Positions 19,136 through 27,144 of a stretch of DNA of 52,013 nucleotides are shown piece after piece. The notes beneath the pieces are model-generated. The model was not told where the DNA came from, made no database searches, and was given only the letters and a program-made list of their open reading frames with translations. How positions within the stretch are numbered: position 1 is the first letter of the stretch; every line of letters starts with the position of its first letter. The stretch covers positions 1-52,013 of the forward strand of contig NZ_CAJYQD010000013.1 in assembly GCF_913776855.1 (NCBI RefSeq), given 5' to 3'. Source of the DNA: an uncultured Sphingomonas sp. Lineage in GTDB: Bacteria; Pseudomonadota; Alphaproteobacteria; Sphingomonadales; Sphingomonadaceae. The position numbers and the translations under genes were made by a program.

Positions 19136-19918
19136 GTGAGCAGGGAGGATGTACTAGAGGACCGTGCCATGACGGCGGAGGAGCCGGCCGGGGCGCTGGG
19201 CGACCATGCCGGTACGTCGCGTAAAGGGTCGGGCCGCCGCCTGCGCGGGGCGGTCGCGCATTATCTGGGTACGGCGATCGTGTCGGGGCGCATCGCGCCG
19301 GGGGAATTGCTGACCGGCGAAGTCGCCAATGCCGAGGCGCTGGACGTATCGCGCAGCGCCTATCGCGAAGCGGTTCAGGTGCTGACCGCCAAGGGGCTGG
19401 TCGAAAGCCGTCCGAAGATCGGTACCCGCGTCCTGCCCCGGCGGCGCTGGAATTTCCTCGACCCGATGGTGCTTGCCTGGGCGTTCGAGGGGGAGCCGAA
19501 CCTCGCGTTCGTCCGCGGGTTGTTCGAACTGCGATCGGTCGTCGAACCGGCGGTAGCCCGACTGGCGGCCGAGCGGCGGGACAAGGACGACATCAAGGCG
19601 CTGAAGACCGCGCTCGCCGGGATGCGGCGCCACACATTGGCGACCGAAGCGGGGCGGGCGGCGGATCGCGATTTCCACGACGCGCTGATCTATGCCACCC
19701 ATAACGAGACGTTTGTCGCGCTCAGCGCCAGCATCGGCGCGGCAGTCAACTGGACGACGCAGTTCAAGCAGCGCCAACGCGCCCTGCCGCGCGATCCCGT
19801 GCCGGATCATGCCCGCGTGTTCGACGCGGTGGTCGCGGGTGATGCGCAGGCGGCGGAGGAAGCGATGAACGCGCTGGTCTCACTCGCGTTGGACGATACC
19901 CGATCGGCCATGGGCTGA
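19136..19918 (+). CDS. GntR-family transcriptional regulator, FadR subfamily
   Basis: A 260-residue protein. A winged helix-turn-helix occupies about residues 36-100, with LRGAVAHYLGTAIVSGRIAP, EALDVSRSAYREAVQVLTAKG and VESRPKIGTRVLPR. An all-helical FCD ligand-binding domain (about residues 120-250) follows, with the metal/ligand histidine region DRDFHDALIYATHN and a C-terminal DHARVFDAVVAGD. FadR-type regulators bind a metabolite, often a sugar acid or carboxylate, and usually repress neighbouring genes. The GTG start has RBS GAAGGA upstream; ATG 19169 is an alternative. Divergent from the glycosidase operon, it likely controls that operon and itself. Confidence 0.9.
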   Translation: MSREDVLEDRAMTAEEPAGALGDHAGTSRKGSGRRLRGAVAHYLGTAIVSGRIAPGELLTGEVANAEALDVSRSAYREAVQVLTAKGLVESRPKIGTRVLPRRRWNFLDPMVLAWAFEGEPNLAFVRGLFELRSVVEPAVARLAAERRDKDDIKALKTALAGMRRHTLATEAGRAADRDFHDALIYATHNETFVALSASIGAAVNWTTQFKQRQRALPRDPVPDHARVFDAVVAGDAQAAEEAMNALVSLALDDTRSAMG

Positions 19919-19974
19919 CGATCTTGTCCGATCGATAGCGTTGCGTGGATGGCGCCCGCTCCCGGCTTTTGCCA

Positions 19975-19988
19975 TGGTAGCGCTCACA
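19975..19988. promoter_or_regulatory. xylan-box-like LacI-type operator upstream of esterase
   Basis: TGGTAGCGCTCACA differs at one position from the xylan-regulon box I recall for Xanthomonas (TGGTAGCGCTAACA, bound by LacI-family XylR). It ends 18 nt before the esterase ATG, where bound repressor would block transcription. Confidence 0.45.
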
Positions 19989-20006
19989 ACGAATCGGGGA
20001 GAGGGT

Positions 20007-21965
20007 ATGCGTTCGGTCATGGGATGGGCGGCGGGTCTGACGGTCGCTTTGCTGGCGGGTAGCGCGCCGGTACAGGCGCAGGCGACCGCGCCCAGCTTCG
20101 CCAATATTTTCGCGGATCACGCCGTACTGCAGCGCGACCGTCCGATCACCGTATGGGGCAATGCCGCACCGGGTGAGACGGTGACGGTGAAGCTCGGCGA
20201 ACGCAGCGTGACGGCGACTGCAAGCGCTGACGGGAAATGGCGTGCGACCCTGCCGGCAATGCCGGCGGGCGGTCCCTATACCCTGTCGGTCGGCGGTGCT
20301 GCGGCCGCACCTGCGCAACAGGTGTCGGACGTGCTGGTCGGCGATGTCTTCCTATGCGGCGGACAGTCGAACATGGAATTCAAGGTCCGCCATGCTACCG
20401 GGCTGGAGGTCATCCCGTCGGCCAGCGACGCGCAGCTCCGCTTCGTCACGATCCCGGATACCAGCGTCGCCGCGCCCGCCGCCGAACTGCCGGCGCGCGC
20501 GCAGTGGAAAGCGGTGTCGCCCGAAACCGTCGGTGACGCTTCGGCGGTCTGCTATTTCATGGCGCGGTCGTTGCGGTCGACCGAAAAGGTGCCGATGGGC
20601 TTCATCGCGTCCGAATGGGGCGGCACGCGGATCGAAAGCTGGATCAGTGCGCCGTCGCTGGGCAGGCTGCCGGGGTTCGCGGATCGGCTGGCGACCGTCG
20701 CGACCTTCGGTTCCGATCCTGCGAAGGCCGTTGCCGGCGAAGGCGCCCGCCGCGAAAAGGCTTGGGAGGCGATCGATCCGGCAGCGAAAAAGGAACGCGC
20801 CTTCCGTGCTGCAGCGTTCGACGACAGCGGTTGGACGACGCTGCCCGCCGACGACGGGCAATTGCCCGCCGCCGATCGTGCCGGTCTTGAGGGCGTGGTG
20901 TGGTTGCGCACCACCATCGACCTGACCGCCGAACAGGCCGCCGCCGCGAAGCGCATTCAGCTCGGCCCGATAGGCAAGTTCGACGAAACCTATATCAACG
21001 GTCGCTATGTCGGCGGGGGCAGCGTCGACTGGGTCTGGCGCAACTATGAATTTCCTGCCGGGGTGCTGCGCGCGGGTCGTAATGTCGTCGCCGTCCGCGT
21101 GGTCGGTGCCAATGGCCGGATGGCGTTCACCAACATCGCCAACCGCATGATCGGCCTGGGCGATGGTGGCACGGTCCCGTTGAACGGCCCGTGGCGCTAT
21201 CGCATCGGCAGTCCGGTCCGCAACGCGCAGGTCGCACCGGCGCCATGGGAAGTGCCCAACAGCCTGACCACGCTGTATAACGGCATGATCGCACCGCTGT
21301 CGGGCTACGGCCTGAAGCTGGCGGCGTGGTATCAGGGGGAGTCGAACACCGGGGAGGCCGGCGCCTATCGCGGGCTGATGACCAACCTGATGGCCGATTG
21401 GCGGCGGACGTTCGGCCAGAGCGACCTGCCGTTCTTCGTCGTGCAGCTGACCGCGTTCGGCAAGCCGCAGAACGTGCCGATCGATTCGGGCTGGGCGGCG
21501 CTGCGTCAGGCCGAAGCAGAAGCGGTTGCCGCCGATGCCAATGCCGGCCTCGCCGTCACGATCGACGTCGGCGACCGGTTCGACATCCATCCGGCGCAGA
21601 AAAAGGTCGTGGGCGAACGCCTCGCCCGGCTCGCCCGCGTTGTCGCCTATCGCCAGCCCGGCCTGCGCAGCGGTCCGGAAGCTTTCGAAGCGGTCCGGCA
21701 GGGAAGCGACATCGTCGTCCGGTTCCGCAACGTGACCGGCGGGTTGCAACGCTATGGCAGTGCGTCGGCAATCGGGTTCGAACGATGCGCCAGCACGAGT
21801 TGCAGCTTCGTCGACGGCACGGTGCAGGGCGATACGGTGGTCCTGCCCGGCGCCAACCGCCCGGATGTGACCCGCGTCCGCTATGCCTGGTCGGATGCGC
21901 CGTTCGTCAACCTGTTCGACGGCGAAGACCTGCCCGCCGCACCGTTCACGCTGCCGGTCCGTTGA
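20007..21965 (+). CDS. sialate O-acetylesterase family SGNH esterase (probable xylan acetylesterase)
   Basis: A 652-residue exported protein; signal peptide VALLAGSAPVQAQA. The SGNH-like catalytic serine is in CGGQSNMEFKV (about residue 125), block II-type AAWYQGESNTGEAG (about residue 445), and the terminal Asp/His block VGDRFDIHPAQKKVVGERLA (about residue 530). A beta-sandwich insertion with FDDSGWTTLPADD sits between the first two. The family removes O-acetyl groups from sialic acid or, in plant-polysaccharide loci, from xylan. Context favours deacetylation of xylan oligosaccharides so that GH43 enzymes can act. ATG 20007 has a strong GGGGAGAGGG upstream; longer starts would overlap the operator. 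Confidence 0.88.
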   Translation: MRSVMGWAAGLTVALLAGSAPVQAQATAPSFANIFADHAVLQRDRPITVWGNAAPGETVTVKLGERSVTATASADGKWRATLPAMPAGGPYTLSVGGAAAAPAQQVSDVLVGDVFLCGGQSNMEFKVRHATGLEVIPSASDAQLRFVTIPDTSVAAPAAELPARAQWKAVSPETVGDASAVCYFMARSLRSTEKVPMGFIASEWGGTRIESWISAPSLGRLPGFADRLATVATFGSDPAKAVAGEGARREKAWEAIDPAAKKERAFRAAAFDDSGWTTLPADDGQLPAADRAGLEGVVWLRTTIDLTAEQAAAAKRIQLGPIGKFDETYINGRYVGGGSVDWVWRNYEFPAGVLRAGRNVVAVRVVGANGRMAFTNIANRMIGLGDGGTVPLNGPWRYRIGSPVRNAQVAPAPWEVPNSLTTLYNGMIAPLSGYGLKLAAWYQGESNTGEAGAYRGLMTNLMADWRRTFGQSDLPFFVVQLTAFGKPQNVPIDSGWAALRQAEAEAVAADANAGLAVTIDVGDRFDIHPAQKKVVGERLARLARVVAYRQPGLRSGPEAFEAVRQGSDIVVRFRNVTGGLQRYGSASAIGFERCASTSCSFVDGTVQGDTVVLPGANRPDVTRVRYAWSDAPFVNLFDGEDLPAAPFTLPVR

Positions 21966-21972
21966 GGGGAGG

Positions 21973-21997
21973 GGCGGCGGGATCGCTTCCCGCCGCC
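21973..21997. terminator. bidirectional hairpin between convergent genes
   Basis: GGCGGCGGGA (21973-21982) pairs perfectly with TCCCGCCGCC (21988-21997), loop TCGCT. It lies between the esterase stop and the DUF4198 gene stop. No T-run. Confidence 0.6.
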
Positions 21998-22004
21998 TGA
22001 CCAA

Positions 22005-22631
22005 TCACGGCACGATGAAGGTCGTGGTAGCGATATGGTGCAGCTTGTCGACCGGGCCGCCGGCGACGCGCAGTTTGCCGGTTTCCACTTGCGCACTGCT
22101 CAGGAGGTAGCGGCCCTTGCCCGCGACCGGCACGGTGACCGTGCCGTCGGCACCGGCGGTCAGCTCGAGGCTGCGATGGTCGGGAGTCACCAGCGTCAGC
22201 TTGGCGCCGCCGACCGGCTTGCCTGCATGGCGTAGCGCGAAGCGGTTTGCCCCTGCGGCCAACGGCGCGATCTCATATGCCATGCGCGTACCCGGCTGGC
22301 TGCGACCGGCGCGCGCATAATAGACGACGCCTTCCTTCGCCCCAACCTCGCCCCACGGCTTGAACACCGAATCATCGGTCACGCGAACATCGCCCGGCGC
22401 GACCACCGCTTCGATGAAGCCTGCGCGACGGACCTGCCGAACCCTGGCCTGTCCGACGATCGTCGGTGCGACGAGGTTCTTGAACTCGGGATCGCCACCA
22501 ACCGGCAAGGGTTCGGCCGGTTCGCCCAGATAGATGCGTGCCGGGCCGTTGCCCTCGCGCTCTACCCAGACTTCGTGCGCACTTGCCACCGTCGGCATGG
22601 CCAACGCGATCAACAGGACCAATCCTCGCAT
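22005..22631 (-). CDS. periplasmic DUF4198-like protein linked to iron uptake
   Basis: A 208-residue protein; signal peptide MRGLVLLIALAMPTVASA, and the mature protein begins HEVWVERE, the pattern typical of DUF4198, whose mature N-terminal histidine could bind metal. The rest is beta-rich, with AGANRFALRHAGKPVGGAKL and a late DGTVTVPVAGKGRYLL, an Ig-like or carboxypeptidase-regulatory-like fold. The reaction is unknown; the family often sits with TonB receptors for metals. RBS AGGAG precedes ATG 22631. It is divergent from the siderophore receptor and shares its regulatory region. Confidence 0.75.
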   Translation of the reverse strand: MRGLVLLIALAMPTVASAHEVWVEREGNGPARIYLGEPAEPLPVGGDPEFKNLVAPTIVGQARVRQVRRAGFIEAVVAPGDVRVTDDSVFKPWGEVGAKEGVVYYARAGRSQPGTRMAYEIAPLAAGANRFALRHAGKPVGGAKLTLVTPDHRSLELTAGADGTVTVPVAGKGRYLLSSAQVETGKLRVAGGPVDKLHHIATTTFIVP

Positions 22632-22697
22632 CACTCTTCTCCTGTACGGCAGCACAGCCTGCCGCCCTCTTAAGCCACGATAGTAATAATGCGAGTA

Positions 22698-22741
22698 GGT
22701 CTCAATAGCGTTGCATTATCGGAATCATGCCGATAGAGACC
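22698..22741. promoter_or_regulatory. nested inverted repeats in iron-cassette divergent promoter
   Basis: Outer pair GGTCTC (22698-22703) / GAGACC (22736-22741) encloses inner pair TATCGG (22717-22722) / CCGATA (22730-22735). The inner part also lies in an imperfect 18-bp dyad GCATTATCGGAATCATGC (22713-22730). Possible operator cluster for the divergent genes. Confidence 0.4.
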
Positions 22742-22749
22742 CGTCATAT

Positions 22750-22764
22750 TGAAATTGATTCGCA
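22750..22764. promoter_or_regulatory. candidate Fur box
   Basis: TGAAATTGATTCGCA matches the 7-1-7 Fur pattern TGATAATnATTATCA at 10 of 14 positions and sits 12 nt before the receptor GTG start. Confidence 0.45.
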
Positions 22765-22776
22765 ACAGGGGGCGAG

Positions 22777-25002
22777 GTGAAGCATTCGGTACGATTGAGG
22801 GCGCTGGCCGGCATGGCGGCGCTGATCCTCCCCGCACTGCCGGCGATGGCTGAACCGGTGTTGGACGAAGCTGCGGAGGGCCAGCGCGGCGAAGAAATCG
22901 TCGTTGTCGGCAAGAGCTATGGTCGGGCGGTCGGCAAGACCGTGACCCCGCTGAAGGACGTGCCCAACACGATCACCGTGATCGACCAGGAACAGTTACA
23001 GCAGCGCAATCTGTTCACGCTGGAGGACGCGCTGACCGTCACCAACGGCGTGACCATCACCGGCATCGGCAGCGAGGACCCGTCCTATCTGTCGCGGGGC
23101 TTCACCATCAACAACTATCTGGTAGATGGTGTCCCGACCTTCGCCTTCGCCTTCCCGGCGGTGGTGCCCGACTTGTTACTGTATGACCGGGTAGAGGTGC
23201 TGCGCGGTCCGGCGGGGCTGTTCAGCGGCGCGGGCAATCCGGCCGGCAGCATCAATCTGGTCCGAAAGCGCCCGCTCGACACGCGTCAGGTCAGCGCACT
23301 GGCCGGCTATGGCAGCTACCGCAATTTCCGCGGTGAAGTCGACGTGTCGACACCACTCGATGATCGCTCAGGCGTCCGGCTGGGCGCGATGGTGCAGGAT
23401 CAGGACCAGTTCTTCGACGTCGCCCATCGCTATCGCTTCGCCGCGTTCGGCGTGGCAGATACCGAGATCGGCGATAACACGACGCTGACCGTCGGCGGCA
23501 ATTACGACCTGTTCAAGCCGGCGATCCAGTCGGGACTGCCCGGCTATATCGGCGGTGCCGATGGCAGCGAGGGGAAGCTGCTCGATGTTCGCCGCTCGAC
23601 CTATCTCGGTGCCGACTGGAACCGGTTCCGGTCGGAAAGCTGGTCGGGCTTCGTCGAATTGGCCCACCGCATCAGCGATCGCTGGACGCTGCGCGCCACG
23701 GGGATGCTGACCGACATCGATCGTATCGACATCTACAGCTATATCGGCAACCAGCCGATTACGCCGACCAACGGCCGCACCAACCATATCGCCTATCGCG
23801 GCGACAGCGCGATGCAGACCCGATCGTTCGATTTCAATGGGGTAGGAAGCTTTCCTGTCTTTGGACGTGAACAGACGTTGATCCTGGGCGTTGATTATCA
23901 GGCGACTTCGGCGACGTCCGATTTCACCCGCCTGTCGAACTATGCGCAGATCGACGCCTTCAATCCGGTGTCACCCGCCGAACCGCCGCTCGATCCTTAT
24001 GGTCCGTTACCGGCGTTTCAGGGGCCGAACGGCCCAGTAACGCAGGTCTATGGCGGCTCCGCGACCGAGGTCGAGCAATATGGCCTTTACGGCCAGTTGC
24101 GGCTCAGCCCGATCGCCGGGGTCACGCTGGTCGGCGGCGGACGCATGACGTGGTGGGACACGACCGTTACGACGACGCGGGTCGCCAGCGGCGCAATTCC
24201 GCTCCCGACGCGCTATGGTTTCGACGAACGCTTTACCCCCTACGCCGGGGTGGTGTGGGACGTAACGTCCGACCTAAACCTGTATGCCAGCTATGCCGAC
24301 AGCTTCACGCCGCAATCCTCGCCCGGCCGTGTTCGTCCCGACGGACGGGCGCTGGAACCGTTGATCGGCGATCAATATGAGGCGGGTAGCAAGCTGTCGC
24401 TGATGGACAAGCGATTGCTGCTGTCGGCGGCACTCTATCAGATCACCCAGAATAATCGCATCATCAATGACCCCAACACTCCGACCTTGGTGTTCCAGAC
24501 GGGCAAAGTCCGTGCGCGCGGCGTCGAGGCGGAGGCGAGCGGTGAGATCCTGCCCGGATGGCGGGTGAATGGCGGCTATAGCTTTACACGCACGGAATAC
24601 GTGGCTGATGCCAATCCGGTACTGGAGGGACTGAGCCTGTTGCCGGTAATACCTGAACACATGGTCAAGCTGTTCACCAATTACGAACCGGTCGATGGAC
24701 CACTGGCCGGCGCCAGTGTCGGCGCGGGCGTCACGTGGTTCGATGCGACATGGAGCGGTAACCCGGCATTCTACAACGCCGACGGCACGCTACGCACGCG
24801 GTCGACCATCGTGCGGCAGGGGGCCTATGCCGTCGCCGACCTGCGCGCCGGGTACAAGCTGTCCGAACGCCTTTCGCTGGCCGTCAACGTCAGCAACCTG
24901 TTCGATCGCAGCTATTATGCGCGCATCTCTTCGACCGGACGTGGCAATTATTACGGCGTACCGCGCACCGTGTTCGCCAGCATCCGGGTGACGCTGCCGT
25001 GA
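22777..25002 (+). CDS. TonB-dependent siderophore receptor
   Basis: A 741-residue receptor; signal peptide ends near PAMAEP (residue about 26). TonB box region EEIVVVGKSYG (about residues 38-48) is followed by a siderophore-type plug: TPLKDVPNTITVIDQEQLQQ, DALTVTNGVTI, LYDRVEVLRGPAGLFSGAGNPAGSINLVRKRP. The 22-strand-type barrel carries the NVSNLFDRSYYAR motif and ends FASIRVTLP. It imports ferric siderophore using TonB energy. The GTG start at 22777 has AGGGGGCGA upstream. The Fur-like box and downstream DUF3649/PepSY/DUF3325 genes support iron uptake. The siderophore is unknown; no synthesis genes are present. Confidence 0.94.
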   Translation: MKHSVRLRALAGMAALILPALPAMAEPVLDEAAEGQRGEEIVVVGKSYGRAVGKTVTPLKDVPNTITVIDQEQLQQRNLFTLEDALTVTNGVTITGIGSEDPSYLSRGFTINNYLVDGVPTFAFAFPAVVPDLLLYDRVEVLRGPAGLFSGAGNPAGSINLVRKRPLDTRQVSALAGYGSYRNFRGEVDVSTPLDDRSGVRLGAMVQDQDQFFDVAHRYRFAAFGVADTEIGDNTTLTVGGNYDLFKPAIQSGLPGYIGGADGSEGKLLDVRRSTYLGADWNRFRSESWSGFVELAHRISDRWTLRATGMLTDIDRIDIYSYIGNQPITPTNGRTNHIAYRGDSAMQTRSFDFNGVGSFPVFGREQTLILGVDYQATSATSDFTRLSNYAQIDAFNPVSPAEPPLDPYGPLPAFQGPNGPVTQVYGGSATEVEQYGLYGQLRLSPIAGVTLVGGGRMTWWDTTVTTTRVASGAIPLPTRYGFDERFTPYAGVVWDVTSDLNLYASYADSFTPQSSPGRVRPDGRALEPLIGDQYEAGSKLSLMDKRLLLSAALYQITQNNRIINDPNTPTLVFQTGKVRARGVEAEASGEILPGWRVNGGYSFTRTEYVADANPVLEGLSLLPVIPEHMVKLFTNYEPVDGPLAGASVGAGVTWFDATWSGNPAFYNADGTLRTRSTIVRQGAYAVADLRAGYKLSERLSLAVNVSNLFDRSYYARISSTGRGNYYGVPRTVFASIRVTLP

Positions 25003-25313
25003 GCGCTGTCGGGCAGGTGCGCCATGTGCTGTGGCGGCGGATCGGCGACAACGCGCTGCGGCTGATCGCCGCGCTGCCGGTCGGCTATGCCGTGGCGAGC
25101 CTGTGGTCGATGGCGCTGGCCCGCATCCTGCCCGGCGATCCCGCGCAGGCGACGGTCGCCGCCGCGCTGGTCGCGTTGCTGCTGTGCGCGCTGGCGGCGA
25201 TGTGGGCCTATGCGGCGCGCAGCGGCTGGCGGGCGCTGTGGACGCTGGTCGTCCTGGGCGGCGCGGCAGGTGCCATCTGCTGGGTATCGGTCGGGCTCGG
25301 GGGCCGGATATGA
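24999..25313 (+). CDS. DUF3649-like inner-membrane protein of iron-uptake operon
   Basis: A 104-residue protein with three hydrophobic segments: LRLIAALPVGYAVASLWSMA, ATVAAALVALLLCALAAMW and LWTLVVLGGAAGAICWVSVG. It starts at GTG 24999, overlapping the receptor stop by 4 nt (GTGA), and overlaps the following PepSY gene by 4 nt (ATGA). The family is found almost only in siderophore-receptor operons beside PepSY reductases; the molecular role is not established. An accessory to the PepSY protein is the simplest inference. Confidence 0.8.
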   Translation: MSAVGQVRHVLWRRIGDNALRLIAALPVGYAVASLWSMALARILPGDPAQATVAAALVALLLCALAAMWAYAARSGWRALWTLVVLGGAAGAICWVSVGLGGRI

Positions 25314-26896
25314 GCAAGGGATTTCGCCAGTCGCAGTCGACGCTGCACACCTGGTCGGGGCTGTTGCTCGGCTGGCTGCTGTTCGCGGTGTTCGTCGCGG
25401 GCACGTCGGCCTATTGGCGCGAGGCGCTGAACCGCTGGGCCCGGCCCGAACTGGCACGCATCGACGATACCGACCGCGTCGTCGAAGGTGCTGTGGCGTT
25501 CCTGTCGCGCAAGGCGCCCGATGCGCAGAGCTGGTTCATCACCGTGCCCACGACGCAGAGCGCCGGCGCAGAGCTGTTCTGGGTCCCGCAGGTCAAGCCA
25601 GGTGAGGAACAGCGCGGCCGACGCGGCAGGCGCGATACCCGCGCCTTTATCGGCAGCGACGGGCAGGAGGGGAGCGCGCGCGAAACGCGGGGCGGCGACT
25701 TTTTCTACCGCTTCCATTTCGATCTGCACTACATGCCGGTCTTCTGGGCGCGCTGGATCGTCGGCATCGCCGCGATGTTCATGCTGGTCGCCATCTTCAC
25801 CGGCATCGTGACCCACAAGAAGATCTTCCGCGATTTCTTCACCCTGCGGCGGGGCAAGGGGCAGCGATCGTGGCTCGACGGGCATAATGCGACCGCCGTG
25901 CTGGCGCTCCCGTTCCATCTGATGATTACCTATACCGGCCTCGTCACGCTGATCGCGATGCTGATGCCATGGGCAATCGTCGCCAATTACAGTGACGAAT
26001 CAAAACTCTATGCGACAGTGTTCCCGGAAGCTCCCATGGTCGAGCGGCAAGATCGTCCGGCGCCGCTGACGAAGCTGATCCCGGTTCTGCACGATGCGGA
26101 GCGTCGGATGGGCGGTACGGCTGGCTATATCACCGTGCTGAACCCCGGCGATGCGGCGGCGCGGATCACGCTCACCCGATCGGGCACGTCGATGCTGTCG
26201 GCACGCAGCCCCAGCATCGCTTATGATGGCGTGACCGGACGGATGCTGTGGCAGGCTCCGCCGCCGGGCGGCGCGGTCGAGACGCAGGGGGTCATGGTCG
26301 GCCTGCACGCCGGACGGTTCGGCGATTATCCCATGCGCTGGCTGTATTTCCTATGCGGCATCGCGGGATCGCTGATGGTCGCAAGCGGGCTGGTGCTATG
26401 GACCGTCAAGCGTCGCGAACGGTTGCCGAACCCCGCGCGTCCGCCGTTTGGCTTTCGCTTGGTCGAGCGACTGAATATCGGCTTCGTCGCCGGCTTTCCC
26501 CTTGCGATGACGCTGTATCTCTGGGCCAACCGGTTGCTGCCGACCAGCCTTGCCGCGCGTGCCGACGCGGAGATCAACGCGATGTTCGCAGGCTGGGCCG
26601 CGATCTTCCTCTATGCGCTGGCACGACGTCCGGCACGGGCGTGGGTCGAGTTGCTGACGGCGCAGGCGGCGTTGCTGATCGCGCTGCCGTTCTACAATAT
26701 CGTCGCACTGCCCACCGGACTGTTCACGACCATTGGGACGGGCGACTGGGTGCTGGCCGGGGCCGACCTGACCTTCCTCGCGCTTGGCGCCGGATTCGGC
26801 TTCGCGGCGTGGCGGGTGCATCGTTTCCGCCCGAGGGCACGGCGGCCCGCTCGCGACGCCCGGATCGTCCCCTCCAACCTGGCACCGGCCGAATGA
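25310..26896 (+). CDS. PepSY-associated TM-helix protein, probable ferric-siderophore reductase
   Basis: A 528-residue inner-membrane protein starting MSKGFRQSQSTLHTWSGLLL. The N-terminal LHTWSGL helix, FDLHYMPVFWARWIVGIAAMFML, FHLMITYTGLVTLIAM and RWLYFLCGIAGSLMVASGLVLW are PepSY_TM segments with histidines suitable for heme ligation; extra hydrophobic segments follow (about residues 400-500). Related proteins (FoxB, FiuB, PiuB) reduce or help release iron from siderophores at the inner membrane. I use ATG 25310, overlapping DUF3649; the longer frame upstream overlaps that gene completely. A 4-nt overlap follows with the DUF3325 gene. Confidence 0.88.
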   Translation: MSKGFRQSQSTLHTWSGLLLGWLLFAVFVAGTSAYWREALNRWARPELARIDDTDRVVEGAVAFLSRKAPDAQSWFITVPTTQSAGAELFWVPQVKPGEEQRGRRGRRDTRAFIGSDGQEGSARETRGGDFFYRFHFDLHYMPVFWARWIVGIAAMFMLVAIFTGIVTHKKIFRDFFTLRRGKGQRSWLDGHNATAVLALPFHLMITYTGLVTLIAMLMPWAIVANYSDESKLYATVFPEAPMVERQDRPAPLTKLIPVLHDAERRMGGTAGYITVLNPGDAAARITLTRSGTSMLSARSPSIAYDGVTGRMLWQAPPPGGAVETQGVMVGLHAGRFGDYPMRWLYFLCGIAGSLMVASGLVLWTVKRRERLPNPARPPFGFRLVERLNIGFVAGFPLAMTLYLWANRLLPTSLAARADAEINAMFAGWAAIFLYALARRPARAWVELLTAQAALLIALPFYNIVALPTGLFTTIGTGDWVLAGADLTFLALGAGFGFAAWRVHRFRPRARRPARDARIVPSNLAPAE

Positions 26897-27144
26897 TCGT
26901 TCTCGCACTCCCCACTGCACTCGGCGCGTTCGCGTTGCTCGCGCTGGCCAGCGATCGGCATCGCCACCGCTGGTCACGCATCGACATCGCGTGGCGACGA
27001 CGCGGCGGTTGGATGCTGGTCGCGCTGACCTTTCCCGCCGCCTTTGCCGCGTGGGGACCGGTCTATGGTGCGATCGGCGGGTTCGGGTTGTTGATGCTGG
27101 GGGCGGGGGTCAGTTTCCTCGCCCTCAACCTGACCCAGCGTTAG
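26893..27144 (+). CDS. DUF3325-like small membrane protein
   Basis: An 83-residue protein with three hydrophobic segments: [40 protein letters not shown] and [21 protein letters not shown] 26893 overlaps the PepSY stop by 4 nt, completing the receptor-DUF3649-PepSY-DUF3325 set. Function unknown. Its stop overlaps the trmFO stop on the other strand by 4 nt. Confidence 0.75.
   Translation: MIVLALPTALGAFALLALASDRHRHRWSRIDIAWRRRGGWMLVALTFPAAFAAWGPVYGAIGGFGLLMLGAGVSFLALNLTQR

Noticed and set aside
20352..22004. Long leftward open frame opposite the esterase
   Set aside because: No motifs and opposite to a clear SGNH-family gene.
25031..25309. Longer start for the PepSY gene
   Set aside because: It would overlap almost the whole DUF3649 gene and adds an Arg-rich, non-membrane region; ATG 25310 has the ATGA coupling.
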